Positions 35,706 through 44,889 are shown, numbered from the stretch's first letter. The stretch: DNA of 64,000 nt from Clostridia bacterium (GCA_017513525.1 JAFXFC010000012.1:30966-94965); one strand, 5' to 3'. Notes: a model not told the origin generated them from the sequence alone. Numbers and translations: made by a program.

Positions 35706-37502
35706 ATGAAATCCATTATATTAAAAAGCACATTGGCAAGGGAAGTTACTATCTGTGATAAGTATTCTTCATCTGTGCCCAAGGCTTTATATTCCGTAAA
35801 AAAAGAAGCTCCCGACCTTTCGGGAGTGTTATATCCTCTTCCTTCAAGAAAGAAGGATTATACTTGCTTTGCAAAAAGCGAGAAGGCACTGTGGCTTGGT
35901 GCACCCAACGGTCTTACAAGATATGACGAAAATGCCGAAAGAGAAGTTGATAAGGTGCAGTTTTTCTCTGCTTCAAGAGATCTTGCCGATAACGATGTTA
36001 AAGCCATTTACTGTGAAGACGGTGAAGAGGAAAGCGTATGGGTTCTGACTGCAACAGCGGTTTCTCATATCGTATTAAAAGAAATATCCCCTGAAGAAAA
36101 AGCACACAGACTGACTGAAGAAACTCTCACCTATGTTTCAAGAAGAGGTATGTGCACTCAGAGAGCGCTTACTGTTCCGAGAGAGCTTTCTTCCCGTGTT
36201 CCTTACGGACATTCCGACAATTCAGGTACATTTACCTGCGGTTTTGCTATCGGTGAGCTTTGTAAATATGCCGTTTACAAAAAGAAATATGGTGCAGATG
36301 ACGAAAGAACCGAAAATGCAAAAAAGAGTGCAATAAGAGCTACTGAAGCTTGTCAGCTTCTTATGTATATTCCCGGCAGAGGAGACGGTTTTGTTGCAAG
36401 AACATATATGGTTCCCACCGAACCTGTGCCTGATGACGGACTTTTCTATAAAAAGATGGGGGATAAGGCTGTTGTCCTTCCCACTTCGGGTGCAAAAAAG
36501 AGAGGAATTGTCGGTAAAGAAATTTATGCAGGTGCCCCCATTCCCGAAAGACTTTCTCATCTTTATACAGATTTAGGATATTCTCACGACGGTATTGTTT
36601 ATAAGGGTGACACTAGCTCCGATGAAATTACACTTCACTATCTTATGATGTATTTCTTCCACGAAATAATGGGAGAGGAAGATCCTGAGCTTGATGAAAT
36701 AGTAAAGAATGCCGCAAAGAATACAATGAAGCATATTATTGATCATGGTTTTGAGTTCCACGAAACCTCCACGGGAAAGCCTACTACATGGGCTAAGTGG
36801 AGTAAATCTTACTTTGAAACGCTTCTCGGTTGGTCTGACGGCTGTCTTAATGCCACAGAGCTTCTTATGTATCTCAGAGTTACAATGCACATAACAGGCG
36901 AAAAGGGTATCTGGGAAGAAACCTACAACAAGCTTGTCAATGAAGACGGATATGCAAGACTTACTTCTCTTCATAAGGAAAGATTTCACATTTCCGCTCT
37001 TCTTGAAGGCGGAGAAGATGTTGAAGGTCTTATGTACGGTGATAACATGCTTGCAACCAGTGCATACTGGCTTCTTATTACCCTTGAAGATAATGAAGAA
37101 CTTAAAGAGCTTTATAAGAAAGGCTACAGAGGCTGGAACGGCACCTTCAGACGCGAGCATAACCCTGCTTATGATATTCCCTTTATGCTTTCATGTTCCG
37201 AAGATGAAATTGATACCGAGGCACTTTCCGATTGGTTTAGACGAGTTGGTATCACAAGACTTGTAACAAGTGTCGGTGTTTCCTCAAGACAGGATGTGCC
37301 CTGCCGTTACCGTTTCGGCGGAAACAAGGAAGCTTCTTGGAGAATTTCACCCGATGAATTCCCCATTTCAAAATATGACCGCAACCCCTATGCGTATAAA
37401 GACCACGAGGGCGGCAGAGATTGCCATGAATTAGAAAGCTGCTATATCTACACATTTGCATACTGGCTCGGCAGATACTACGGACTTATTGAGGAGGAAT
37501 AA
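35706..37502 (+). CDS. Uncharacterised protein, propeller-like N-terminus plus helical barrel-like domain
   Basis: 598-aa protein without signal peptide. Residues about 40-130 contain blade-like repeats (ALWLGAPNGLTRYD, SVWVLTATAVSHI) resembling two-component-regulator propeller segments. The remainder is alpha-rich with aromatic and acidic clusters (KPTTWAKWSKSYFETLLGWSDG, WNGTFRREHNPAYD), which resembles an (alpha/alpha)6 carbohydrate enzyme. I do not recognise a named family. Start ATG 35706 follows AAAGGAGAG. It is 2 nt upstream of a GH38 mannosidase and almost certainly acts with it on a mannose-containing glycan. Confidence 0.7.
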   Translation: MKSIILKSTLAREVTICDKYSSSVPKALYSVKKEAPDLSGVLYPLPSRKKDYTCFAKSEKALWLGAPNGLTRYDENAEREVDKVQFFSASRDLADNDVKAIYCEDGEEESVWVLTATAVSHIVLKEISPEEKAHRLTEETLTYVSRRGMCTQRALTVPRELSSRVPYGHSDNSGTFTCGFAIGELCKYAVYKKKYGADDERTENAKKSAIRATEACQLLMYIPGRGDGFVARTYMVPTEPVPDDGLFYKKMGDKAVVLPTSGAKKRGIVGKEIYAGAPIPERLSHLYTDLGYSHDGIVYKGDTSSDEITLHYLMMYFFHEIMGEEDPELDEIVKNAAKNTMKHIIDHGFEFHETSTGKPTTWAKWSKSYFETLLGWSDGCLNATELLMYLRVTMHITGEKGIWEETYNKLVNEDGYARLTSLHKERFHISALLEGGEDVEGLMYGDNMLATSAYWLLITLEDNEELKELYKKGYRGWNGTFRREHNPAYDIPFMLSCSEDEIDTEALSDWFRRVGITRLVTSVGVSSRQDVPCRYRFGGNKEASWRISPDEFPISKYDRNPYAYKDHEGGRDCHELESCYIYTFAYWLGRYYGLIEEE

Positions 37503-37504
37503 AA

Positions 37505-39985
37505 ATGGCTGATACATCAAGAGTACATCTTATCGGTAATGCCCACCTTGACCCCATATGGTTATGGCGTTGGCAGGAGGGCTGCGGAGAGGTTCTTCAG
37601 ACCTTCAGAAGCGCACTTGACAGACTTAATGAATATAACGATTTTGTATTTACCTGTTCTTCAGCCGCTTATTATAAATGGGTTGAAGAAATTGATCCCG
37701 ATATGTTTGAAGAGATCAGAGCCCGTGTAAAAGAGGGCAGATGGGTAATAGTAAACGGTTGGTGGGTACAGCCCGACTGTAATATGCCTTCAGGTGAATC
37801 CTTTGCCCGTCAGGCTCTTTATTCACAGCTTTATTACTATGAAAAATTCGGAAAGATCTGCACAACGGGATATAATGTTGACTCTTTCGGTCACAATGCC
37901 ATGCTTCCTCAGCTTCTTTTCAAGGGCGGTATGACAAATTATGTGTTCCAGCGCCCCTCACCCCACGAAAATCCCGATATCCCCGTAACCTTTATATGGG
38001 AGAGCATGGACGGATCAAAGGTGCTCACTTACCGTCTGCCTCAGGGCTATGTAAGCCACGGAAAAAATGCTCTTGACAGCTCTATGGTATGTTCCGAGGA
38101 GTTAATAAAAGAAACAGGTCACGGCATGATGCTTTTCTACGGTGTAGGAAATCACGGCGGCGGTCCCACAAGAGGAGATATTGAATATCTTAAAGAAAAC
38201 ATGGTAAGAGAAGGCTGGCACAGAATGAAATTCTCTTCTCCTGATGAATATTTCAAGAGCCTTTATATTCAATTCCCCGACCTTCCCTTATGGAAAGACG
38301 AGCTTCAGCATCATGCAAGCGGCTGTTACAGTGCAACATCCATGGTTAAAAAGCTCAACCGTCAGGCTGAAAATTCACTGTTTGCATCTGAAGCCTTCTC
38401 TACGGTTGCAAATAAGGCATATAACATGACAGAAAAAACAGAGGATTTCAAAACTGCATGGAGAGAAGTCTGCTTCAATCAGTTCCATGATATCCTTTGC
38501 GGCTGCTCAATTATGGAAGCCTATGACGATGTAAGAGATTCCATGGGTCATGCCATGAATATTTCTGCAAAAATATATAACGAGGCTGTGCTTCGTATTG
38601 CAAGAAAAATTGACACATGGGTGGACGGCGTTTCCGATCCCGTTTGCACTGAAGTCAGAAATCAGGATTGCGGTACTTTCCCCCGACCTGTTGTTGTATT
38701 CAATCCCCATTCATTTGATATTGAAGTCCCCGTCCGTGCATATAACGCTTCAAAGTCTGTTAAAGACTGTGACGGAAACGATGTTCCTTTCCAGAATGTC
38801 CGTTCCTCCCGTTCAAATGACTCTCATATGGATACCTGCTTTATTGCAAAGGTTCCCGCTCTCGGCTACAGCACATACTGGCTTACATGGTGGAGAGAAA
38901 ACGATGAAGCTAAGAGCATTTCTTCAGATGTAACAGCTCAGGGACTTACAATTGAGAATAAATATATCAAGGCAACCTTTTCTGATGTTTCGGGTTCAAT
39001 TATGAGCCTTATCAATAAAGAAAACGGCTTCGATTATGCAAGTTCTATGAAGCCCGTTGCAGTTCCCACCGTTATTGACGATCATGAAACCGACACATGG
39101 GCACATAATGTATTTACATTCCATAACATTAAGGGAATTATGGAATGTGAGAGCATTGAGCTTGTAGAAAACGGCCCTGCCCGTGCAGTAGTCCGTGTAA
39201 AGCACCGTTTCGGTGAATCTCACCTTACTCAGGATTTCATTTTAGGTGCAAATGCAAAAACTCTCAGAGTAAAATGTAAGGCAATGTGGCAGGAAAAGTT
39301 TACTCTTCTTAAGATGTCCTTCCCCGTTGACGGCGAAAATGCAGAAAACACCTATGAAATTCCCGCAGGTTTCATAAAAAGACCCACAAACGGCGAAGAA
39401 GAGCCCACAGGTAAGTGGGGTGCAATATCCTTTGATAACAGCGGCGTAAAGAGAACTCTCGGTATTATTAATGACAGCAAATATTCATATGACTGTCCCG
39501 GAAATGATCTCAGAATTACACTTATAAGAAATGTAATTTTTGCAGATCACTATTCACACCGCCCTGCAGCAGATTTTAATTTCACCGATGAAGGAAAATC
39601 TACCTTTGAATATGGTATATTCCTTTGCGACGGAGAGCCCGAAAAGAACGGCATTACAAATGAAGCGGCTATGTTCAATGTCCGTCCCGTTCTTGTTCCC
39701 GAAAGCTATCATAAGGGAAGTGAGCCTCAGAAAAAGTCCTTTATTTACTGTGATAAGAAGAATGTCATAATGACAGCCTTCAAGCTCTCGGAAGACGGCT
39801 CAGGTGATGTTGTTATGAGATTCTATGAAACCTCAGGCAAGGAAACAAGAGTAAACATAGTTTGTGATATGCTTGATTGCGGCTTCAAAGCAGACTTCGG
39901 TGCAAATGAAATAAAGACCTTCAGAGTAAATTCCGACGGAAAAGTTTTCGAAGAAAACTTCCTAGAAGGCTGTGTAAGAAACTAA
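37505..39985 (+). CDS. Alpha-mannosidase, GH38
   Basis: 826-aa cytosolic (no signal peptide) retaining alpha-mannosidase. GNAHLDPIWLWRW at residues 11-23 is the zinc-binding HxD motif; YNVDSFGHNAMLPQ near 123-136 carries the nucleophile Asp; LFYGVGNHGGGPT and the CFNQFHDILCGCSI segment complete the catalytic domain, followed by the middle three-helix and C-terminal beta domains. Starts 2 nt after the previous stop behind GAGGAGG. A terminator follows. Likely trims mannosyl oligosaccharides taken up into the cell. Confidence 0.93.
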   Translation: MADTSRVHLIGNAHLDPIWLWRWQEGCGEVLQTFRSALDRLNEYNDFVFTCSSAAYYKWVEEIDPDMFEEIRARVKEGRWVIVNGWWVQPDCNMPSGESFARQALYSQLYYYEKFGKICTTGYNVDSFGHNAMLPQLLFKGGMTNYVFQRPSPHENPDIPVTFIWESMDGSKVLTYRLPQGYVSHGKNALDSSMVCSEELIKETGHGMMLFYGVGNHGGGPTRGDIEYLKENMVREGWHRMKFSSPDEYFKSLYIQFPDLPLWKDELQHHASGCYSATSMVKKLNRQAENSLFASEAFSTVANKAYNMTEKTEDFKTAWREVCFNQFHDILCGCSIMEAYDDVRDSMGHAMNISAKIYNEAVLRIARKIDTWVDGVSDPVCTEVRNQDCGTFPRPVVVFNPHSFDIEVPVRAYNASKSVKDCDGNDVPFQNVRSSRSNDSHMDTCFIAKVPALGYSTYWLTWWRENDEAKSISSDVTAQGLTIENKYIKATFSDVSGSIMSLINKENGFDYASSMKPVAVPTVIDDHETDTWAHNVFTFHNIKGIMECESIELVENGPARAVVRVKHRFGESHLTQDFILGANAKTLRVKCKAMWQEKFTLLKMSFPVDGENAENTYEIPAGFIKRPTNGEEEPTGKWGAISFDNSGVKRTLGIINDSKYSYDCPGNDLRITLIRNVIFADHYSHRPAADFNFTDEGKSTFEYGIFLCDGEPEKNGITNEAAMFNVRPVLVPESYHKGSEPQKKSFIYCDKKNVIMTAFKLSEDGSGDVVMRFYETSGKETRVNIVCDMLDCGFKADFGANEIKTFRVNSDGKVFEENFLEGCVRN

Positions 39986-39993
39986 ATAAAAAG

Positions 39994-40028
39994 TGCAAAG
40001 GTGTTTATATCCGCACCTTTGCATTTTT
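39994..40028 (+). terminator. Terminator of the GH38 operon
   Basis: Arms TGCAAAGGTG and CACCTTTGCA with a 10-nt loop, followed by TTTTTCTGTTTTTT. Confidence 0.85.
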
Positions 40029-40039
40029 CTGTTTTTTGT

Positions 40040-40090
40040 GGAGATATTCCTCTTAAAAAACATTAAAATGAATATCTCTTTGTTTAAGAG
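40040..40090 (+). repeat. Left copy of a 51-bp direct repeat around the DUF4325 gene
   Basis: Begins GGAGATATTCCTCTTAAAA, identical over 19 nt to 41210-41228, with weaker matching to 40090. Within it, GAGATATTC (40041-40049) pairs with GAATATCTC (40070-40078), and CTCTTAAA (40050-40057) pairs with TTTAAGAG (40083-40090); the order A-B-A'-B' is interlocked. Confidence 0.7.
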
Positions 40091-40120
40091 TAATATTTTG
40101 TGATTTATAATGAATATTTA

Positions 40121-40149
40121 TTGACAAATATCACATATTAATATAAAAT
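40121..40149 (+). promoter_or_regulatory. Strong promoter of the HTH-ATPase-DUF4325 gene
   Basis: Perfect TTGACA (40121-40126), 17-nt spacer, TAAAAT (40144-40149), 30 nt before the start; downstream of the left repeat copy. Confidence 0.78.
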
Positions 40150-40178
40150 ACAAATATAATATATTGTGAGGTGGTAAT

Positions 40179-41198
40179 ATGAAATATTCACAGGAAAAGA
40201 AAAATTCTATTATTAAGTATTTACTTGAGAAGATTAATCAGAATACTGCCGGTGTTTCAAAAATCGTTTCAGAAACTTTCGGCATGAGTCGTAATACTGT
40301 TAACGGATATATAAATGAACTTATAGAAAAAGATATTATTAAAAAGAAACAAAGAGATGTTTATGAACTTATTGATAAAAAATTTACCTACGCACTGAAA
40401 CGGAGCGAAGGACATCTTGATAATGACACCTACGCATACTATAACTGCCTTGAACCGCATATTAAAGATCTTCCCGAGAATGTTCAGCGGATATGGAGTT
40501 ATTCGTTCAGTGAAATGATCAACAATGTAATGGATCATTCAATGGCTGAAGATCTTGATATTGTAATATTGCGAAACTATTTGGAGACCACTGTTTTTAT
40601 AAAGGATAATGGTGTCGGTATTTTTGAGAAAATTAAGGCTCATTTTGAATTACCGTCTTTGGATGAAGCGATTTGTGAACTTTTTAAGGGAAAGCTTACA
40701 ACTGATGCAAAAAATCATTCTGGTGAAGGAATTTTCTTTTCTTCAAAACTGATGGATAGCTTTTTCATTATTTCCAGCAACAGAATATTTATGACAGATA
40801 AATTTGAGGATGAACGCATTGTTGCTGCAAAGGAAAAAATATCGGACGGCACTGTAGTTATTATGAAGCTTTCTAATTTTTCCAACAAGCAAGCATTTGA
40901 GATTTTTGATGATTACTCAAATGACTTTGGATGCTTCACAAAAACACGGATACCATTGAAAAACATCTTTACAGATGCGCCCGTTTCCCGTTCACAGGCA
41001 AACAGGGTTTGTAACAGACTTGATAAATTCAAGGAAGTTGTAATTGATTTTGACGGTCTTGACTGGATGGGACAGGGCTTTGCTCATCAGATGTTTGTTG
41101 TATATAAAAACGAGCATCCCGAGATAGAGTTTATTCCTGTTAATATGAATGAAGCCGTTACGAAAATGTATAATCATGTGACATCAGATAATGTATAA
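40179..41198 (+). CDS. HTH - GHKL ATPase - DUF4325 (STAS-like) protein
   Basis: 339-aa three-part protein. Winged-helix HTH at about 5-62 (FGMSRNTVNGYINELIEKDII), GHKL/HATPase_c domain at about 95-205 with N-box EMINNVMDH (112-120), DNGVGIF (143-149) and HSGEGIFFSS (180-189), and a C-terminal STAS-like DUF4325 domain (about 262-330) with VVIDFDGLDWMGQGFAHQ. The set-up recalls anti-sigma kinase and STAS partner-switch modules merged into one DNA-binding protein. RBS GAGGTGG is strong. Monocistronic, bracketed by a direct repeat. Target unknown; similar proteins occur in accessory and conflict-related loci. Confidence 0.83.
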   Translation: MKYSQEKKNSIIKYLLEKINQNTAGVSKIVSETFGMSRNTVNGYINELIEKDIIKKKQRDVYELIDKKFTYALKRSEGHLDNDTYAYYNCLEPHIKDLPENVQRIWSYSFSEMINNVMDHSMAEDLDIVILRNYLETTVFIKDNGVGIFEKIKAHFELPSLDEAICELFKGKLTTDAKNHSGEGIFFSSKLMDSFFIISSNRIFMTDKFEDERIVAAKEKISDGTVVIMKLSNFSNKQAFEIFDDYSNDFGCFTKTRIPLKNIFTDAPVSRSQANRVCNRLDKFKEVVIDFDGLDWMGQGFAHQMFVVYKNEHPEIEFIPVNMNEAVTKMYNHVTSDNV

Positions 41199-41209
41199 TA
41201 ACTATATGG

Positions 41210-41260
41210 GGAGATATTCCTCTTAAAATTTGTTTAATGAATAACTTATTGTTTTTAGAG
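41210..41260 (+). repeat. Right copy of the 51-bp direct repeat
   Basis: Starts GGAGATATTCCTCTTAAAA, 11 nt after the DUF4325-gene stop, then a degenerate version of the left copy ending in TTTTTAGAG. Only the 5' half is perfectly kept, so its own inverted repeat is weakened. Confidence 0.68.
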
Positions 41261-41266
41261 AGAAAA

Positions 41267-41294
41267 AGTGCAGAAGCGTAAAAACTTCTGCACT
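41267..41294. terminator. Terminator of the DAHP synthase gene (bidirectional)
   Basis: Arms AGTGCAGAAG and CTTCTGCACT around an 8-nt loop; on the minus strand followed by TTTTTCTCT, on the plus strand by CTCTTTATG. Confidence 0.8.
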
Positions 41295-41303
41295 CTCTTT
41301 ATG

Positions 41304-42335
41304 TTATATAAGTTCTGCTATGTCGAGGATGAGTTTTTCTGTCTTTTCCCAACCGATACAGGGGTCTGTAATGGAGCAGCCGGGGACTTCGTCGGGGCCG
41401 ATTTTTTGTGCGCCGTCTATGAGATAGCTTTCAATTATGAAGCCTTTGACCATTTTACCGATTTCTTCATTGTGACGCATAGAATGAAGGACTTCTTTTG
41501 CAATTCTCGGCTGTTCAAGATACTTTTTGCCTGAATTTGAGTGATTTGTATCAACGATACATGCGGGGTATTCGAGCCCCGATTTGTTGTAAAGTTCGCA
41601 TAGAAGAGAGAGGTCCTCATAGTGATAATTAGGGATAGCCTCACCGTGTTTATTTACATAACCTCTCAGAATTGCGTGGGCGAGGGGATTGCCTGTAGTT
41701 TCAACATCCCAGCCACGGTAAATGAATTCGTGTGAATGGTGAGCTGCTGTAATTGCATTCATCATAACACTAAGGTCACCTGAGGTGGGATTTTTCATTC
41801 CGACAGGCACCGTAATGCCGCTTGCTACAAGGCGGTGCTCCTGATTTTCAACACTTCTCGCACCTACTGCAACATAAGACATGAGGTCTGAAAGATAGCG
41901 GTAGTTAGCAGGATAGAGCATTTCATCTGCTGTTGAAAGACCAAGCTCTGTGAGCACTCTCGCATGAAGCTGACGAATGGCAAGTATGCCCTTAAATGGG
42001 TCGGGCTTTTCATTGGGGTCGGGCTGATGAAGCATACCCTTGTAGCCGTCGCCTGTGGTACGGGGCTTATTCGTATATACGCGGGGAATGATTATAAGTT
42101 TTTCTTTAACTTCGTCCTGAACACGGCGAAGACGGGAGCAGTATTCAAATACTGTATCCTCTCTGTCAGCAGAGCAGGGACCAATTATAAGAAGCTTTTT
42201 GTCGCTTTTACCCGTAAGAACATCTGTAACTTTTTTATCTGTTTCTTCCTTTGTTTTTGCGGCACTTTCAGATACAGGATAGAGTGTCTTAGCTTCCATA
42301 GGTATAGGTAATTTTTTCTTAAAATCCATTGACAT
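41304..42335 (-). CDS. aroG: 3-deoxy-7-phosphoheptulonate synthase, class I alpha (AroG-type)
   Basis: 343-aa enzyme condensing PEP and erythrose-4-phosphate, first step of the shikimate pathway. IIGPCSADRED, KPRTTGDGYKG, GARSVENQEHR, GMKNPTSGD and VDTNHSNSGK match the E. coli AroG/F/H type, which is normally feedback-inhibited by an aromatic amino acid. It is separate from the aro operon and of a different subclass from the operon's aroF (59463-60476). CGGAGTGAA precedes ATG 42335. A palindrome array lies upstream, between it and the aminopeptidase gene. Confidence 0.93.
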   Translation of the reverse strand: MSMDFKKKLPIPMEAKTLYPVSESAAKTKEETDKKVTDVLTGKSDKKLLIIGPCSADREDTVFEYCSRLRRVQDEVKEKLIIIPRVYTNKPRTTGDGYKGMLHQPDPNEKPDPFKGILAIRQLHARVLTELGLSTADEMLYPANYRYLSDLMSYVAVGARSVENQEHRLVASGITVPVGMKNPTSGDLSVMMNAITAAHHSHEFIYRGWDVETTGNPLAHAILRGYVNKHGEAIPNYHYEDLSLLCELYNKSGLEYPACIVDTNHSNSGKKYLEQPRIAKEVLHSMRHNEEIGKMVKGFIIESYLIDGAQKIGPDEVPGCSITDPCIGWEKTEKLILDIAELI

Positions 42336-42377
42336 AAAAATTCACTCCGACAAATCCAAAATCATAAAATATAATTC

Positions 42378-42519
42378 AAGGGCGAAGCCCTTTCGAAACA
42401 TTTGCGTAAGCAAATATATCACTGCCCTTGGGGCAATATCACTATTGCCGCCTGGCAATAATATCACTCACACCGCAGGTGTGAATATCACTGAATAATT
42501 TATCTGTGATAAATTATTC
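42378..42519. repeat. Palindrome array 1 (ATATCACT linker)
   Basis: Six hairpins in series: AAGGGC-GAA-GCCCTT (42378-42392), ATTTGC-GTAA-GCAAAT (42400-42415), TGCCC-TTG-GGGCA (42423-42435), ATTGCC-GCCT-GGCAAT (42444-42459), CACACC-GCA-GGTGTG (42469-42483) and a 12-bp stem with TGT loop (42493-42519). The last five are joined by four copies of ATATCACT at 42416, 42436, 42461 and 42485. It ends exactly at the aminopeptasidase stop codon. No coding content. Confidence 0.88.
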
Positions 42520-43743
42520 TTATGCCCAGGTGCCGTTTCTGAAAATGGGTACTGCTTTTCCGTCTTTATAGCCTGTAATTTCCATATCATCTGAGCCTAT
42601 CATAAAATCAACATGTATCATGCTGTCATTAATGCCGAGAGCTCTGCATTCTTCGTTTGTCATTTCGAGATGACCGTCAATTGCATCATTAAAGCCGGCA
42701 CCGAGTGCTAAATGACAGCTTGCATTCTCGTCGAAAAGGGTTTCATAGTATAATATACCGCTTTCATTTATGGGACTGTTTTTAGGAATAAGTGCAAGTT
42801 CTCCCAGCATACATGCGGTTTCGTCCATTGTTATCATTTTTGTTAATAGCTCATTGCCTTTTTCAGCTTCCCATTCTACAGCCTTGCCGTCACGGAAGGT
42901 AATTGAGAAGTTATCAATTATCTGTCCTTCATAGGAAAGCGGCTTTGTAGAAACGACCTTGCCCTCGGCTTTCCCTGCCATGGGAGAAGTAAAAATTTCT
43001 TCTGTGGGAAGATTCGGATTGAAAACTACTCCCTGCTTTGTCACTTCACTTCCTCCGCACCAATGTCCTTCAGGGATAAGCCATGCCTTAAAATCGGTGC
43101 CGTTTGAGCTTTTATAATGAAGATAATCGAACTTATAGGAATTTAACCATTCGCATTTTTCCTTAAAGGTCTTATTATGTTCTGCCCAAGCCTTTTCGGG
43201 GTCGTTATCTTCCGTTACTCTGACAGAATCAAGAATTGCTTCCCAAAGCTTATTGTAAGCGAGTGATTTTGAAAGCTCGGGGAATACCTTTTTTGCCCAT
43301 TTATAAGAGGGAACTGCTGCAATTGTCCACTGATGACGGTTTTCAATTGCATCTCTGTAGGGTTTTATAATGGGATAACGGGCAATTCTTGCCTTTTGCA
43401 TTTTAGTCTGATTTACACCCTTAAGTCCGTCGGGATCATCACTTAAAATATAAATACGGCAGGGAAGCTCTTCAGTCATAAGCTTTAACTTTTCTTCTTC
43501 CCAGATTTCCACCTTTGAAAGACTTTTAAGTGTTCTATAGCGGTAATCAAGCTTAGTAAGCGGCTGATGCTCCCATTCCATCATAACCTTTGAAGCTCCC
43601 GCTTTATAGCATTCATCAACCAATATCGTTATAAATTCATGCTGATCAACACTTGCATAAAGCTTTACAGCTTGTCCTTTTTGTATATTTGCTCCCGTTC
43701 TTGCGATAAGACGGGCATATTTTCTCATAATTGTTTTTTTCAT
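42520..43743 (-). CDS. Aminopeptidase, M29 (AmpS/PepS-like)
   Basis: 407-aa metallo-aminopeptidase of family M29 that removes N-terminal residues from peptides. Motifs: KGQAVKLYASVDQHEF near the N-terminus, FTSPMAGKAEGKVVSTKPLSYEG (metal Glu), HLALGAGFNDAIDGH and SMIHVDFMIGSDDMEI, which together supply the two-metal site. ATG 43743 is taken because CGGAT is 9 nt upstream; GTG 43752 is too close to it. Shares strand with aroG, separated by palindrome array 1. Confidence 0.88.
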   Translation of the reverse strand: MKKTIMRKYARLIARTGANIQKGQAVKLYASVDQHEFITILVDECYKAGASKVMMEWEHQPLTKLDYRYRTLKSLSKVEIWEEEKLKLMTEELPCRIYILSDDPDGLKGVNQTKMQKARIARYPIIKPYRDAIENRHQWTIAAVPSYKWAKKVFPELSKSLAYNKLWEAILDSVRVTEDNDPEKAWAEHNKTFKEKCEWLNSYKFDYLHYKSSNGTDFKAWLIPEGHWCGGSEVTKQGVVFNPNLPTEEIFTSPMAGKAEGKVVSTKPLSYEGQIIDNFSITFRDGKAVEWEAEKGNELLTKMITMDETACMLGELALIPKNSPINESGILYYETLFDENASCHLALGAGFNDAIDGHLEMTNEECRALGINDSMIHVDFMIGSDDMEITGYKDGKAVPIFRNGTWA

Positions 43744-43911
43744 TTTTGTCACATCCGTTTATATATAATAAAAAAATTTTAACACTTTTATTATTGTTTT
43801 GCAACACTTGTCACATACAAAAATTACAAAAAGAGGGATAAAAATTACAAAGAAAAAATAATGCAATTCAGTGTGATATGATATATATGAATAATTATAA
43901 GGAGGAATGCT

Positions 43912-44832
43912 ATGAATTTTAGTATTATTTACAATCCGATTGCAACAAAATTCTCTCAGGCGGCGCTCGACCATCTTATTTTCAAATTTGTTGAGCGTGG
44001 ATTAAAGCTTAACACAGTAGCAAAAAGCGAATATTCGGGACATGTTATAAAGCTTATAAAGGAGCTTGATCCCGTTTCCGATTATCTTATAACATTCGGC
44101 GGTGACGGAACTGTTAATGAAGCGGTCCGTGCCTTTAATGAAATAGAACAGCACAGTGTTTATGCACATATCTCTGTAGGCACTACTAATGATATGGCAA
44201 ATAACTTCAACCTTTACAGAAAAAATGCAATTAAGTCTATAGATAAGCTTGCAACAAAAGGCAAGGAAACTTATATGGATTCCATTATAGTAAACGGTGA
44301 GCCTGTTTGCTATGTTTCCTCTTTCGGATATATAACTGCAGTTCCTTATCTTGTCAACCCTAAGCTAAAAAAAGCACTTGGTCACACAGCTTATGTTGTA
44401 GCGGCTCTTCCTGCCCTCATGAAAGGTCCTCAGAAGATAAAGGCAACATATACTGCAAACGGAGTGACAAAGTCCGGTAATATATATCTTGCACTTATCA
44501 CTACTTCAAAGGGTATGGGCGGTATTACTCTTTACCCCGAGGTTGAGCTTAATGACGGTAAGTTTGAAGTATGTCTTATAAAGGATGTTACTCCTGCATT
44601 TGTAGCAAAGGTTTTCGGAGAGTATCTCAGAGACAGCATTGACCTTAGTAAGTATCTCGACTATGCTGATGTTTTCACAACAGATGAGCTTCATATCAAG
44701 TTTGACGGTGTGTTGCCCTATGATGATCTTGACAATGACGGCAATAAGGCAAGCTTCAGTCTCTCTCTTCACGAAAATGAGCTTCATTACACAATAGGCA
44801 AAAAGATAAAAATCTTAATGCCCGAATATTAA
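43912..44832 (+). CDS. Diacylglycerol/lipid kinase family protein
   Basis: 306-aa DAGK-catalytic (YegS/DgkB-like) protein that phosphorylates diacylglycerol, sphingoid or related lipids. IIYNPIATKFSQ at the N-terminus, FGGDGTVNEAV near 62-72 (nucleotide-binding loop) and SVGTTNDMANNF are conserved, followed by a beta-sandwich domain. Strong AAGGAGG ribosome site. Monocistronic with a good terminator. Confidence 0.88.
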   Translation: MNFSIIYNPIATKFSQAALDHLIFKFVERGLKLNTVAKSEYSGHVIKLIKELDPVSDYLITFGGDGTVNEAVRAFNEIEQHSVYAHISVGTTNDMANNFNLYRKNAIKSIDKLATKGKETYMDSIIVNGEPVCYVSSFGYITAVPYLVNPKLKKALGHTAYVVAALPALMKGPQKIKATYTANGVTKSGNIYLALITTSKGMGGITLYPEVELNDGKFEVCLIKDVTPAFVAKVFGEYLRDSIDLSKYLDYADVFTTDELHIKFDGVLPYDDLDNDGNKASFSLSLHENELHYTIGKKIKILMPEY

Positions 44833-44838
44833 AAAATG

Positions 44839-44878
44839 ACGGACAGATGTGAGTTTATAAAGCATCTGTTCGTTTTTT
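44839..44878 (+). terminator. Terminator of the lipid kinase gene
   Basis: Arms ACGGACAGATG and CATCTGTTCGT with 13-nt loop and one wobble, then TTTTTTCTTT. Confidence 0.85.
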
Positions 44879-44889
44879 CTTTATTAAGA

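Noticed and set aside
40040..41260. Insertion sequence or transposon
   Set aside because: The flanking repeats are direct, not inverted, and there is no transposase or integrase gene between them.
42378..42519. CRISPR array
   Set aside because: The repeated unit is only 8 nt, the intervening segments are themselves palindromes of varied length, and no cas gene is in the window.
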